Positions 8,448 to 16,718 of a DNA stretch of 35,833 bases are shown piece by piece (within the stretch, counting starts at the first letter, position 1; every line of letters begins with the position of its first letter). Under the pieces are notes generated by a model. The model was not told the DNA's origin. It did no database searches and saw nothing but the letters and a program-made list of their open reading frames with translations. Source of the stretch: Clostridia bacterium (GTDB lineage Bacteria; Bacillota; Sulfobacillia; DUSP01); assembly GCA_012842575.1 (NCBI GenBank), contig DUSP01000124.1, positions 1 through 35,833 on the forward strand. Direction: 5' to 3'. A program made the position numbers and the translations under genes.

Positions 8448-9104
8448 ATGGAACTATTAACCATCAGCAAAGCGGCAAAAAAGTTGGGCGTTCACCCGAA
8501 CAGTCTGCGCAATTGGGAGAAGCGGGGTTTAATCAAACCCGTCCGTCTACCCGGAGGCCAGCGCCGGTACTCTATGAACGAACTCAACAGGCTCCTGCAG
8601 TCTGGTCAGTTGACTGACGGGCAGGAAGCAGTCGTGCTTTACGCCCGGGTATCTACTAAGAAGCAGGCCGATGCAGGCAACCTGGACCGGCAGATGGACC
8701 GGCTGCGCCAATATGCCCAGGATCACAACTTTACCATCAAAGCGGAATTCATGGATGTGGCCAGCGGCTTGAACCAAAAACGCCGGGGGTTAACAAATGT
8801 CCTCAAGCTGGCCGAACAGGGCGAGTACAAAAAACTGTTCATCGAATATCCCGACCGGTTGGCCCGCTTCGGTTATGCGTACATTGAACGGCACCTGAAA
8901 TACTGCGGCGTGGAAATAATCGCCATCGCGGAAAAAGAACCGGCAGACGCCCAATCGGAACTGGTGCGGGATCTGCTGTCCATCGTCACATCCTTTTCAG
9001 CCCGGCTGTATGGGGCCAGAGGCGCCAAAAAAGTCAGGCAGGGGTTTCGGGAACTGATCGCAGGAGTGGAGCCGGATGAAAAAGCCGAAGAAGAAACCGA
9101 TTAA
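8448..9104 (+). CDS. tnpA: IS607 serine recombinase (transposase) TnpA
   Basis: Catalyses excision and integration through a phosphoserine intermediate. Residues 1-50 form a MerR-type helix-turn-helix (ISKAAKKLGVHPNSLRNWEKRGL), and from ~60 comes the resolvase domain with YARVSTKKQ, where Ser69 is the predicted nucleophile. Downstream segments typical of the fold include DVASGLNQKRRGL and YPDRLARFG. The 218 residues look full-length. The ATG at 8448 has no clear SD, common for transposases. The 3' end overlaps tnpB by 29 nt. Confidence 0.95.
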   Translation: MELLTISKAAKKLGVHPNSLRNWEKRGLIKPVRLPGGQRRYSMNELNRLLQSGQLTDGQEAVVLYARVSTKKQADAGNLDRQMDRLRQYAQDHNFTIKAEFMDVASGLNQKRRGLTNVLKLAEQGEYKKLFIEYPDRLARFGYAYIERHLKYCGVEIIAIAEKEPADAQSELVRDLLSIVTSFSARLYGARGAKKVRQGFRELIAGVEPDEKAEEETD

Positions 9105-10776
9105 CCCGGCGGACAGCATTAAATACACCGTCTGCGGCGAATTTTTCCCAGAGGTCTACCCCGCCTTGCGCTCTCAAAAGTGGAGTCGGAGAACAGAAGA
9201 CCCCCTGGACACCGAGATGCGCCTTTTTTGCTCGTGCACTCGCTGGGCATTCAACCGGCTGCTCGAAGGTCGTTCCCGCGAAGAACTCAAAAAAGAGGGC
9301 CAGGAAGTATTCGGCTTAAACTCCCGGTATTGCGACGACGCCATACTAAAGGCAAGAGAAACCATCGGTTCCCAAAGAGAACTGCTGGTCATGGAAATCG
9401 AGGAAACAGAGATTAAACTGGCCCGGGCCAAAAAGAAGCTCGGTTGGGCCGAAAAAGACCTGGTCAGGGCAATTAAAGCCGGCGACACCGTTAAAATCGA
9501 AAAAGCCAAACACATCGTCCATAGCCGTGAAGCGCGGGTCAAAAAACTGACCAATAAACTGGGGGAATTGCAAACCCACCAGAATGCCGGCACCATACCC
9601 AAAGTAGTCTTCGGCGGTCGTTCCTTATGGATGAGGGTGTGCAAAGGCAAATCCACCCGGGAAGAGTGGCGGAACGCCCGGCGGAACCGGTTATATGCCC
9701 GGGGAGACGAAACCAAGGGCGGCAACCCGAATATGAAAATAAGTTACCGCAACGGCGGATTCACCCTGTTGGTAACCATCTCCCACCTGTCCGAACAAAC
9801 CGGAGTGGACAGCAAGGGTCGGCCAATCATGACCAGAGCGCCCCGGGTGGAAGGCAAACTGTGGCTGCCGGAAAAGCACCGGCTAGAAGCGTGGGAGCTG
9901 CTGCTTTCCGGCGCACCCTACACCGTAGAATTAATCAGAGACAAAGACGGCCGGTATAGGGCGCATATCACCTTTACCGTCGCCGTACCCGGAGTACTGA
10001 CCAGTCCCAATCGTGGCTATCTGGGCATGGACACCAACCCGGACGGAGTGGCGTTAGCCAACGCAAGTTACACCGGACAGCCGGAACCCTGGCCGGAAGG
10101 TTTTACCGTACCGTACCCGAAAGCACTGCATAAATTCGCCGAAGAATTTCAGGTAACGGTGCATTCGAACGGGTTTTTGTACATCAAGATACCGGAGCTA
10201 TGCTACAGCCGGGGATACCGGCGCACTTACCTGATGGGCGTATTAGCCCAAGTGGTGGTAGGTATAGCCGAAACCCTGGGCAAACCCCTGGCGGTGGAAA
10301 AACTGGACTTCGGCAAAGACCGGCTGGACACGAATAAGAAATTCAACCGCATGGCGGCAAATTTCCCGTTTAAGAAGATAATCGAGGCCGTCATGCGCAG
10401 GGCATTCAAGGAAGGCGTGGGCGTAAAGCCGGTCTGGCCGGCGCACACGTCAACCAACGGTTATTGGAAATACATGCGGCGGTACGGGGTAATCATCCAC
10501 CATGCCGCAGCACTGGTTATCGCCCGCCGGGCGATTGGGTTCAAAGAGCGAATTACAGAAGAGTTGAGGCAAAAGGTTCAAGCCGTAAGAGAAAAGCTGA
10601 TCAAAAAGGCGAATTCCTTGCCTGGGGAAGGAAAAGGGATGACCCGAAAGGTAAAGCGGCTCTTCAAGCGGTTGGACAGAAAGATTCCCGTTCACAACGG
10701 GCTGACCCATTTCAAACAGGAATCGTTTTATTCCCTCTGGCACGACTTGAAGCAGCTCGCTTTAGCGAGTAGGTGA
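9076..10776 (+). CDS. tnpB: TnpB-related protein of IS607 element, atypical RuvC site
   Basis: TnpB proteins are RNA-guided RuvC-type nucleases that help IS605/IS607 elements persist. Here the first RuvC motif is LGMDTNPDG (Asp319) and the second is AVEKLDFG (Glu408). The C-terminal region keeps the conserved block PAHTS...YGVIIHHAAALVIARR, but His475-His476 stand where canonical TnpB has the third Asp (DxNAA), and the CxxC Zn ribbon is absent. The 566 residues exceed the ~400 of minimal TnpB, partly through a long charged coiled coil at ~100-165. It fits the TnpB-related accessory group; nuclease activity is uncertain. The ATG overlaps tnpA. Confidence 0.85.
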   Translation: MKKPKKKPINPADSIKYTVCGEFFPEVYPALRSQKWSRRTEDPLDTEMRLFCSCTRWAFNRLLEGRSREELKKEGQEVFGLNSRYCDDAILKARETIGSQRELLVMEIEETEIKLARAKKKLGWAEKDLVRAIKAGDTVKIEKAKHIVHSREARVKKLTNKLGELQTHQNAGTIPKVVFGGRSLWMRVCKGKSTREEWRNARRNRLYARGDETKGGNPNMKISYRNGGFTLLVTISHLSEQTGVDSKGRPIMTRAPRVEGKLWLPEKHRLEAWELLLSGAPYTVELIRDKDGRYRAHITFTVAVPGVLTSPNRGYLGMDTNPDGVALANASYTGQPEPWPEGFTVPYPKALHKFAEEFQVTVHSNGFLYIKIPELCYSRGYRRTYLMGVLAQVVVGIAETLGKPLAVEKLDFGKDRLDTNKKFNRMAANFPFKKIIEAVMRRAFKEGVGVKPVWPAHTSTNGYWKYMRRYGVIIHHAAALVIARRAIGFKERITEELRQKVQAVREKLIKKANSLPGEGKGMTRKVKRLFKRLDRKIPVHNGLTHFKQESFYSLWHDLKQLALASR

Positions 10777-11071
10777 CCCCGTTAGCCGGCATCGGACAAA
10801 CCGGTAGGCCGCATCCAACAGATCGCGGGAGGCAAAGCCTGAAAGCGCTTTCGCTTGACGGTCAACGCAGGACGGAAACCCTCGTGGTTTCCCAAATGGC
10901 CGCGCCCTGCGTCCGCCAAGCGCCGTTCTCCCGTCCGGGTGGGACTCCCGGGGCCGAGGTCTCTCTGTCACCCCAGGAAATATTTCCACGGAGGTGCAAA
11001 GCCTGGTCATAGGGAGGCCGGCTACACAAAAACTAACGCTTGTTAGGTATTGTGAGCTTTTTTGAACCAGG
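10756..11071 (+). ncRNA. Candidate omega-type RNA / structured right end of the IS607 element
   Basis: TnpB guide RNAs typically cover the 3' end of tnpB and the element's right end. This stretch is rich in local structure: CTCGC/GCGAG at the tnpB end (10756-10769), the palindrome GAAAGCGCTTTC, an outer stem ACGCAGG/CCTGCGT (10865-10871 with 10906-10912) enclosing a perfect GGAAACC/GGTTTCC hairpin (10874-10892), CCGGG/CCCGG near 10940, and GGAAATATTTCC at 10976-10987. If it acts as an omega RNA, the guide would begin with the rpmF-side flank. No promoter or end was established. Confidence 0.45.
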
Positions 11072-11079
11072 TAGTATCA

Positions 11080-11256
11080 GTGGCAGTTCCCAAGAAAAAG
11101 ATGTCGAAATCCAGGCGCGATATGAGGAAGTCTCAGTGGAAGCTGGTGGCGCCTAAGATCGTCACCTGTCCGCGATGTCATCAGCCAAAACTGCCTCATA
11201 GGGTGTGCCCCAACTGCGGCTACTACAGAAACCGCGAGGTGGTCAAGGCGGAGTGA
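11080..11256 (+). CDS. rpmF: Large ribosomal subunit protein bL32
   Basis: The N-terminus [17 protein letters not shown] is diagnostic of L32, and a four-cysteine Zn ribbon follows (CPRCHQPK...CPNCGYY). The ORF track extends to a TTG at 11062, but that part lies inside the transposon end. The GTG at 11080 gives the family N-terminus and a normal 58 residues. The SD is now a weak CCAGGT contributed partly by the element; the original was probably GATGAGG. The 3' end overlaps the convergent M48 peptidase gene by 14 bp. Confidence 0.93.
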   Translation: MAVPKKKMSKSRRDMRKSQWKLVAPKIVTCPRCHQPKLPHRVCPNCGYYRNREVVKAE

Positions 11257-12466
11257 CCTGAGGGAGATACTCCTTAGCCGCCCTGATTCTCTCCAGCGCG
11301 GATGGATGCGAGAACAGGGCGGCTCTTATTACGGGATGCGGCTCTACGTCACCAAGGTTATGCCTGGAGAGCCTTATTTCGAGATCCACCCAACCGGCAG
11401 TGTCCCCGGTAATATCGAATACGACCCGGTCCGCCTCTCGTTCCTGGAGCCTCGATATGGCGTTGGATAAAGGAAGAGTGGTGATGATGAATGCGAGGGC
11501 GAGCAGGATTATGGCAGGTAAGTCTCCGGCGTAGAGGGGCGTAGGGGAGGTCTTGCGAAGAATCGCGAGGAAGACGAGCCCCAATAGGGAGGACAAGAGG
11601 ATACCGTTTCGGATATGTCCTTTGCTCCAATGACCGATCTCGTGGGCGATCACCAAGAGAGAGTATCTTTTCGGATACCGCCGCAAGAGGTTGTCGTAGA
11701 TCACTATCCGCTTGGTGCCAAAAACCCCCGTGAAGTATGCGTTGCCTTTTAGGGTCTTTTTCGAAGCGTTGACCTCGAGTACCTCATCTACCTTTATGTT
11801 CGCCGTACGGGCCATTTGTATCACCTTTTCTTTAAAGGCTACATCCTCCACCGGCCTGAACCGGTAAAAGATCGGGTCTATGATGATCGGTGAAAGCATC
11901 GCCCAGAGGAAGACAAAGGCCGCATAGCCCCCCGCCGCCAGAACCCACCAAGTGTGGGGGAAGCGCCTTGAAATGTAGACCAATGCCGTAAGGCCCAGCA
12001 CTGCGATCACCATTGTGATCGCCGCCGATTTGAGGTAATCGCCAAGCCAGGAAATCCCCGATTGGGTCGCAAACCCAAACTCGCGTTCGATTAAGAAGCC
12101 TGAATAGTAATCGAAGGGAAGCGTCACGCCCGTAAGAATGAGGAACACCCCGAGCGATGTCCCAAAGAGCCCTCCGGTATCACCGAGGTGCATCCGCAAC
12201 CCCTCGTACATCCTACCGCCCGATTGAAGCAGGGTCATGGCCGCCAGTATCATCATAATCGCCGCATTCTTCATCACCCACGACACGTATCGCAAACGCG
12301 CGTATTCGTCCGCACGCTCGAGAAACGCGTGTCCGAATAGTCGGATGGCCTCTTCGGAGTGACCGCGTGGTATCACGGAAGCGACAAAGATTAGAAGGCA
12401 GAGCCCTACCGCCGCTGCCGTAAGGATAATCGGCATCGATCCTCGCCATCCCTTCAGGACTCCCAC
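11243..12466 (-). CDS. M48 family membrane zinc metallopeptidase (Ste24/CAAX protease 1-like)
   Basis: Integral membrane protease resembling the Ste24 branch of M48, which cleaves membrane-associated or prenylated substrates in eukaryotes; bacterial substrates are mostly unknown. The zinc motif is [10 protein letters not shown], with the third ligand Glu in QEREADR. The N-terminal half holds about five hydrophobic helices, and two more follow the HExxH. The 407 residues fit the family. GTG at 12466 is taken from the ORF track, but the ATG at 12436 (GAGG just upstream) is also credible and starts directly before the first membrane helix. It is last in a pfkB-phosphatase-M48 unit. Confidence 0.87.
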   Translation of the reverse strand: MGVLKGWRGSMPIILTAAAVGLCLLIFVASVIPRGHSEEAIRLFGHAFLERADEYARLRYVSWVMKNAAIMMILAAMTLLQSGGRMYEGLRMHLGDTGGLFGTSLGVFLILTGVTLPFDYYSGFLIEREFGFATQSGISWLGDYLKSAAITMVIAVLGLTALVYISRRFPHTWWVLAAGGYAAFVFLWAMLSPIIIDPIFYRFRPVEDVAFKEKVIQMARTANIKVDEVLEVNASKKTLKGNAYFTGVFGTKRIVIYDNLLRRYPKRYSLLVIAHEIGHWSKGHIRNGILLSSLLGLVFLAILRKTSPTPLYAGDLPAIILLALAFIITTLPLSNAISRLQEREADRVVFDITGDTAGWVDLEIRLSRHNLGDVEPHPVIRAALFSHPSALERIRAAKEYLPQVTPP

Positions 12467-12550
12467 CCCCCCGCGCCGTCTCTTTTACACATGCCGGTAA
12501 GGGATTATATTTCACCGGCCTCTTCAATATTCCGGACGGAGGCTGGAATT

Positions 12551-13267
12551 CTAGAAATCTCCCGTTCGGGGATAACTCCCCTCCGGCGCCTCACGCACGG
12601 CCGGGGTGGCTAAGGAGAGCCCGTTTGCGTCGGGGGTCTCAGGGGTCAGGTGGCATGTGTCGTTGACGAGCCTCACTACGTATCTTTCGGAAGCATTCCG
12701 GTTTGACGTATGGACGTCAATGATGTTGATACAGGCTGTGTCCTGCATGATCCGCCAAAACGCGCCCGGCCCCGCTCCTAAAGCTTCGGTCAGCATCAAT
12801 TTGGTCAGGACGCGATGAGTGACCACCAGGATACGCTCCTCAGGGTGATCCCTGGCGATACAAAGAAGCGCTGCTACGGCACGTGAAAACACCTCGGTCA
12901 GCGATTCGCCGCACGGAAATGTGACGCTCACGGGATCGGTCTGCCAACGCTTGTACAATTCCGGGTACATCTGGGCCACTTGGTCTTTTGACAGCCCCTC
13001 CCATTCCCCGAAGTCCACGTCGATCAAATCTCCAAATAGGGCGGGTTCCGCCAGACCGATTTCTTTGCAGACTATTTCCGCCGTTTCTTTCGCTCTTACG
13101 AGGGGGCTCGTAAAGCACGCCGTTATCGCGGCACGCTTAAGCCTTCTTCCCGCGGCCTTAGCCTGGATACGGCCATTTTCGTTGAGAGGTATATCGGCCC
13201 TGCCCCTGAAAATCCCTTCCTTATTCCACTGAGTCTCACCGTGCCGCATGAGGTATATGGTGGTCAA
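12551..13267 (-). CDS. Histidine phosphatase family protein (phosphoglycerate mutase-like)
   Basis: The N-terminal LMRHGETQWN carries the phospho-accepting His of the histidine phosphatase superfamily. SPLVRAKETAE, the Glu-bearing GEWEGLS region and the second histidine in VVTHRVL complete the site. Residues 1-~200 are the domain; a ~35-residue Pro/Glu/Thr-rich tail follows. Substrate cannot be read from sequence; relatives include cofactor-dependent phosphoglycerate mutase, alpha-ribazole phosphatase and broad phosphatases. The start is TTG at 13267, 20 bp after the kinase gene stop, with a weak SD (GCGAGG). Confidence 0.85.
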   Translation of the reverse strand: MTTIYLMRHGETQWNKEGIFRGRADIPLNENGRIQAKAAGRRLKRAAITACFTSPLVRAKETAEIVCKEIGLAEPALFGDLIDVDFGEWEGLSKDQVAQMYPELYKRWQTDPVSVTFPCGESLTEVFSRAVAALLCIARDHPEERILVVTHRVLTKLMLTEALGAGPGAFWRIMQDTACINIIDVHTSNRNASERYVVRLVNDTCHLTPETPDANGLSLATPAVREAPEGSYPRTGDF

Positions 13268-13287
13268 GTCGTTTTCGACCTCGCTTT

Positions 13288-14289
13288 CTACGTTATCTTC
13301 CCGAATAATGCCCGGTAAAAACGCGTCCGTTCATCCACCTCCGCCAGTTCGACTTTCCCGGTTTTCATGAACCGCAACACTTCATCATACGTGGGAAGCC
13401 CCGCACGACCCCCTATTGCTGTGCACTTCAGAGCTGATACCGCTTGGGCGAAAACGCATGCCTCCTTTGGGTCATAACCCTTCCACATGGCGAATATGAA
13501 GGCGCCATGGAAGACATCCCCCGCACCCGTGGTATCCTTTACATTCACGCTGAACGCTGGCGCTTCGTAAGGCTCATCGTAGATGATACCCGTAATTCCA
13601 TCTTCCCCCAAGGTGGCGATTGCGATTTCGGGGCCTTTGGACTGGATTCTTCGCAAGACTTCGCGCAATGCGCCAGCCCCGCCCGTGTCCGCCTCGAGAC
13701 CTCCGTAAGCTCGTATAAAGTGGCGGGAGGCTATGAAGGCGTCGATAAGTGGTATAAACGCGTCCACTTCCGGAGAAAAGGTATCCGCATCGAAACATAC
13801 CTTACCTCCGCGGCGGCGGAACTCCCTGGCCAATTCGGCCTCGGCCGAGCCCGCCTTTGATAGGTGAAGCCATTTCGCTCCCGAGATGTATTGGAAGAGG
13901 CGGTCCAGCTCGAAATCTTCGAGCCTCGGCGGTGATATGGTCCCCTTGAAGCTCAGTATGCTCCGCGCTTTTCTTCCCACCTCCGTCATCACTATAGAAA
14001 AAGGCGAAGAGGCGCCGCATATCGTCTTCACGAAACGGGTGTCTACACCGTGGCGCTCCAGGTCCGCCTTTATGAAGCTGCCGAATTCGTCGTCGCCCAC
14101 CTTTCCTATGAAACCCACAGGGCCGCCCAATCTACTCGCCGCCGCCATCGCGGTAGCTACCTTTCCTCCCCCTTGCGCGCTGTAGTCCTCGATGGGCAAC
14201 GATTCGTCGGAACCCGGCAACGTGGCGACAACCACGATGAAGTCGACACACGCGGAGCCAAACCCGATGATTTCCGGATTGCCTTCCAA
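13288..14289 (-). CDS. PfkB-family carbohydrate kinase
   Basis: Ribokinase/PfkB-fold kinase for a sugar or sugar-like alcohol. The N-terminal GGGKVATAMAAASRLGG substrate/lid region and the C-terminal DTTGAGDVFHGAF signature, with the catalytic base Asp and anion hole, are intact. The 333 residues are normal. Substrate is not evident; ribokinase-like, 2-keto-3-deoxygluconate and adenosine kinase types all share these motifs. The TTG start is 9 nt after a strong SD (GGGGAGGAG). It is first in the minus-strand unit with the histidine phosphatase, suggesting linked sugar-phosphate turnover. Confidence 0.87.
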   Translation of the reverse strand: MEGNPEIIGFGSACVDFIVVVATLPGSDESLPIEDYSAQGGGKVATAMAAASRLGGPVGFIGKVGDDEFGSFIKADLERHGVDTRFVKTICGASSPFSIVMTEVGRKARSILSFKGTISPPRLEDFELDRLFQYISGAKWLHLSKAGSAEAELAREFRRRGGKVCFDADTFSPEVDAFIPLIDAFIASRHFIRAYGGLEADTGGAGALREVLRRIQSKGPEIAIATLGEDGITGIIYDEPYEAPAFSVNVKDTTGAGDVFHGAFIFAMWKGYDPKEACVFAQAVSALKCTAIGGRAGLPTYDEVLRFMKTGKVELAEVDERTRFYRALFGKIT

Positions 14290-14345
14290 CTTTCAAGACT
14301 CCTCCCCATTTCCGGTAATCTCCTAGTGTTTCGACACGATCCTTC

Positions 14346-14369
14346 GGTTCCCTGGTCGGTTCCCTGGTC
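14346..14369. repeat. 12-bp perfect tandem duplication
   Basis: GGTTCCCTGGTC occurs twice back to back (14346-14357, 14358-14369) in the divergent region between pfkB and arsR. Confidence 0.8.
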
Positions 14370-14409
14370 GATCAGGTAGAAGATTGAATGCCCTTCCCCA
14401 AATCTCTTC

Positions 14410-14471
14410 TTGACTAGAATTCAAACTTGTGATTTGATTATCAAGGAGCTAATATCTTAATATTTGAATAT
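14410..14471 (+). promoter_or_regulatory. AT-rich promoter/operator region of the arsR sulfur operon
   Basis: Candidate -35 TTGACT (14410) or TTGATT (14434) is followed by TAATAT-like -10 sequences. Several dyads overlap this stretch: TTGATTATCAA (14434-14444), AATATCTTAATATT (14451-14464) and ATATTTGAATAT (14460-14471). Such AT-rich dyads beside -10 boxes are typical ArsR-family operators, so autoregulation is likely. Exact boxes are uncertain. Confidence 0.4.
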
Positions 14472-14474
14472 ATA

Positions 14475-14498
14475 GATTATACGGAGGATTATACGGAG
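14475..14498 (+). repeat. 12-bp tandem duplication carrying the arsR Shine-Dalgarno
   Basis: GATTATACGGAG occurs twice in tandem directly before the arsR start, so the leader has two CGGAGG ribosome-binding sequences. The second one is 9 nt from the GTG start. Confidence 0.85.
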
Positions 14499-14508
14499 GC
14501 CACATGCC

Positions 14509-14829
14509 GTGAGACTCGAGCGTTACGAGTACGTAGCCGACATCCTGAAAACCCTCGGACACCCCATAAGGCTATGTATCGTCGCGGGGCTTCTGGAAAA
14601 CCCCGGATGCAACGTGAGCGACATGCAACATTGCCTCGACATACCACAGTCAACGATTTCTCAACACCTGGCCATTCTCAGGTCTAAAGGTATCCTTCAA
14701 GGTACCAGATCCGGTGTCAACGTACGGTATAAAGTCGTAAACGAGGATGTCGTTCGCCTCGTCAAAACCCTTTTCCCACACGAGAGACTATCCATCCTCA
14801 AGAAACGTGCAGCGACAGGCAATAATTGA
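14509..14829 (+). CDS. ArsR/SmtB-family regulator, possible persulfide or metal sensor
   Basis: 106-residue winged-helix repressor. The recognition region CLDIPQSTISQHLAILRSKG and wing GTRSGVNVRYKV are textbook ArsR. Cys23, Cys34 and Cys42 are present; Cys34 and Cys42 bracket the helix that binds metals in ArsR. Because the next genes handle sulfane sulfur, a thiol/persulfide-sensing role like that of SqrR or BigR is an attractive inference, but a metal or arsenic sensor is not excluded. GTG at 14509 follows the duplicated SD. The stop lies within another SD-bearing duplication that leads into the next gene. Confidence 0.87.
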   Translation: MRLERYEYVADILKTLGHPIRLCIVAGLLENPGCNVSDMQHCLDIPQSTISQHLAILRSKGILQGTRSGVNVRYKVVNEDVVRLVKTLFPHERLSILKKRAATGNN

Positions 14830-14852
14830 CCAGGAGAACAATTGACTAGGAG
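14824..14852 (+). repeat. Imperfect 16-bp-period duplication with second Shine-Dalgarno
   Basis: AATTGACCAGGAG (14824-14836) and AATTGACTAGGAG (14840-14852) differ at one base. The first copy contains the arsR stop codon and the second supplies the AGGAGG used by the CoA-disulfide reductase gene. Confidence 0.8.
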
Positions 14853-14861
14853 GCGGTCCCC

Positions 14862-16673
14862 TTGGACGCAAAACCGGTGTTCGCGCGTCCCGAAGATGGC
14901 GTAAGGCGGCTGGTGGTGATAGGAGGTGTCGCGGCCGGGACAAAGGCGGCGGCGAAGGCGAAACGGGAAAACCCCGACCTTGAAGTGACGGTCCTCGAAA
15001 AAGGGGAGCACATTTCATACGCGGGGTGCGGCCTCCCATATTTCGTCGGCGGCATCATCAAAGAGGGAAAAGATCTCCTCGTACGGTCTCCACAGGACTT
15101 TAACAAGGACTATGGCATTGTAGTTCTGACCCACCACGAGGCGTATAAGATACTCACCGAAGAAAAGGTCGTCCTGGCTAGAGATACGGAAAGCGGCCAA
15201 GAAAAGGCGTTCAGCTACGACCGGTTGATAATAGCGACGGGCGCCAAGCCCGTGGTCCCGCCCATCCCCGGAATCGATCTCAAGAACGTGTTCACCTTAA
15301 GGAAACCCGTTGATGCTTTAAAGATGCGCAGTGCGCTGGAGAAAGCCGAGGCCGAGCAAAGGAAACTCAAGGCGCTTGTCGTCGGAGGTGGGCTCATAGG
15401 CCTTGAGGTCGCCGAAAACATGGCGCTCCGAGGAGCAAGCGTCACGGTGGTGGAGATGCTCGATCAAATCCTCCCCGGCTTTGACCTAGAAATCGCCAAA
15501 ATCGTGGAAAACCACATGCGCGACAAGGGTGTCAACGTTTTGACCGACGAGAAAGTGAACTCCTTCGAAGGCGACCGCGAGGGTTTCGTCATAAAGGCGT
15601 ACACCACCAAGAGAACCCTCGACGTGGATTTGGTTTTATGGGCCACGGGAGTGAAGCCCGACGTCACCCTGGCGAAGGAGGCCGGAATCGCGTTAGGCCC
15701 AACGGGTGCCATCGAAGTAGACGAAAACTTCGAGACGAACGTAAAGGGCATATACGCCGTCGGAGATTGTGCCCAGACGAGGAACCTCCTCACCGGAAAT
15801 CCGGCTTTCTATCCCCTCGGTTCCACCGCTAACAAGATGGGTCGTGTGGCGGGGACTCGCGCCGCACGTCAATCTTTTCTGGGCACGGCGAAAGAGAGAT
15901 CTCCCCTTTATGTCTTGGGTACGGGCGTAGCCAAGATCTTTGACATGGCGGTCGCCAGGACCGGCTTGTCAGAGCAGGATGCCCGCAAGAATAGCTTTGA
16001 TGCCGAGACCGTCCTCGTACCCGCTCATGACCGCGCTCACTACTACCCGGGTCATAAATTCATCATTACCAAATTGGTGGTCGATAAGCCCACTCAAAGG
16101 CTGCTCGGAGCCCAGATCGTCGGTGAAGGCGTGGTCGATAAACCCATTGACGTAATCGCAACCGCTTTGACCTTCGGAGGAACCGTCGGGGATTTGGCCG
16201 CCATAGACCTCGCATACGCTCCGCCCTTCTCCATGGCCCTCTCCTCCACCATCGTGGCGGCTAACGTGATGCTCAACAAGCTCTCCGGCCGGATGACCGG
16301 GATATCGCCGGTTGACCTCAAGAGGCGCCTCGACGAGGAGAAAGGAAAGCCCGGCGGTTCGGCTAGTAGACCTTTCATGGTGGACGTCAGAACCGAGGCG
16401 GAGTTCCTGACCGGCACCGTGCCCGGAGCGGTGAACATACCCCTTTCGGATATCAGACGGCTAAAGGATGTCGTGCGTGGGGCCGCATCCGAACTCGATC
16501 TTCCCGATGAGGCCAGAAAGCTTCTGAGACTTCCTCGCGAAACGGAATTAATACTCATATGCAGGATCGGCCAGCGGGCTTACCTGGCGGCGCTCGAACT
16601 CAAGCGATTGGGCTTTTTAAACTGTAAGGTCCTCGACGGAGGGGTCATGTCATACTCCTTCGGGTTGGAATAA
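14862..16673 (+). CDS. CoA-disulfide reductase-rhodanese fusion (NADH-dependent persulfide/polysulfide reductase type)
   Basis: FAD flavoprotein of the single-cysteine CoA-disulfide reductase class with a C-terminal rhodanese domain; such fusions reduce CoA-persulfide, polysulfide or CoA disulfide with NAD(P)H. Visible are the FAD Rossmann motif GGVAAG (from ~21), the active-site Cys56 in SYAGCGLPY, the second nucleotide-binding motif VVGGGLIGLEVAE (~170), and a flavin-binding AVGDCA. The rhodanese part is residues ~495-603 with catalytic Cys567 in CRIGQR. The 603 residues look complete. The TTG start is 8 nt after AGGAGG. It lies between arsR and tusA in an evident sulfur operon. Confidence 0.92.
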   Translation: MDAKPVFARPEDGVRRLVVIGGVAAGTKAAAKAKRENPDLEVTVLEKGEHISYAGCGLPYFVGGIIKEGKDLLVRSPQDFNKDYGIVVLTHHEAYKILTEEKVVLARDTESGQEKAFSYDRLIIATGAKPVVPPIPGIDLKNVFTLRKPVDALKMRSALEKAEAEQRKLKALVVGGGLIGLEVAENMALRGASVTVVEMLDQILPGFDLEIAKIVENHMRDKGVNVLTDEKVNSFEGDREGFVIKAYTTKRTLDVDLVLWATGVKPDVTLAKEAGIALGPTGAIEVDENFETNVKGIYAVGDCAQTRNLLTGNPAFYPLGSTANKMGRVAGTRAARQSFLGTAKERSPLYVLGTGVAKIFDMAVARTGLSEQDARKNSFDAETVLVPAHDRAHYYPGHKFIITKLVVDKPTQRLLGAQIVGEGVVDKPIDVIATALTFGGTVGDLAAIDLAYAPPFSMALSSTIVAANVMLNKLSGRMTGISPVDLKRRLDEEKGKPGGSASRPFMVDVRTEAEFLTGTVPGAVNIPLSDIRRLKDVVRGAASELDLPDEARKLLRLPRETELILICRIGQRAYLAALELKRLGFLNCKVLDGGVMSYSFGLE

Positions 16674-16702
16674 CTGGTTGGAACAACTGGTCGGAATAAC
16701 TG
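16664..16702 (+). repeat. Three tandem 13-bp repeats at the reductase stop codon
   Basis: GTTGGAATAACTG, GTTGGAACAACTG and GTCGGAATAACTG run head to tail. The first copy contains the TAA stop of the CoA-disulfide reductase, and the array ends about 16 bp before the tusA ATG. Confidence 0.85.
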
Positions 16703-16718
16703 ATGGGAGGGTAAAGCG

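Larger units (their letters stand above)
8289..11071 (+). mobile_element. IS607-family transposon (tnpA + tnpB-like + structured right end)
   Basis: Contains a MerR-headed serine recombinase and an overlapping TnpB-like gene, the hallmark IS607 layout. No terminal inverted repeats or target duplication are seen, as expected for the family. I place the ends at GG dinucleotides 8287-8288 and 11070-11071. Joining the outer flanks there restores a 21-bp yceD-rpmF spacer with the SD GATGAGG 8 nt from the rpmF GTG, a natural configuration. The weaker alternative right end is near 11013-11025, where GGAGGCCGGCTAC resembles the left GGAGCCGGCGTAG. Boundaries are inferred; the element itself is clear. 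Confidence 0.8.

Noticed and set aside
11062-11079. Extended rpmF start at TTG 11062
   Set aside because: The six extra codons come from the transposon end and the family N-terminus begins at the GTG 11080.
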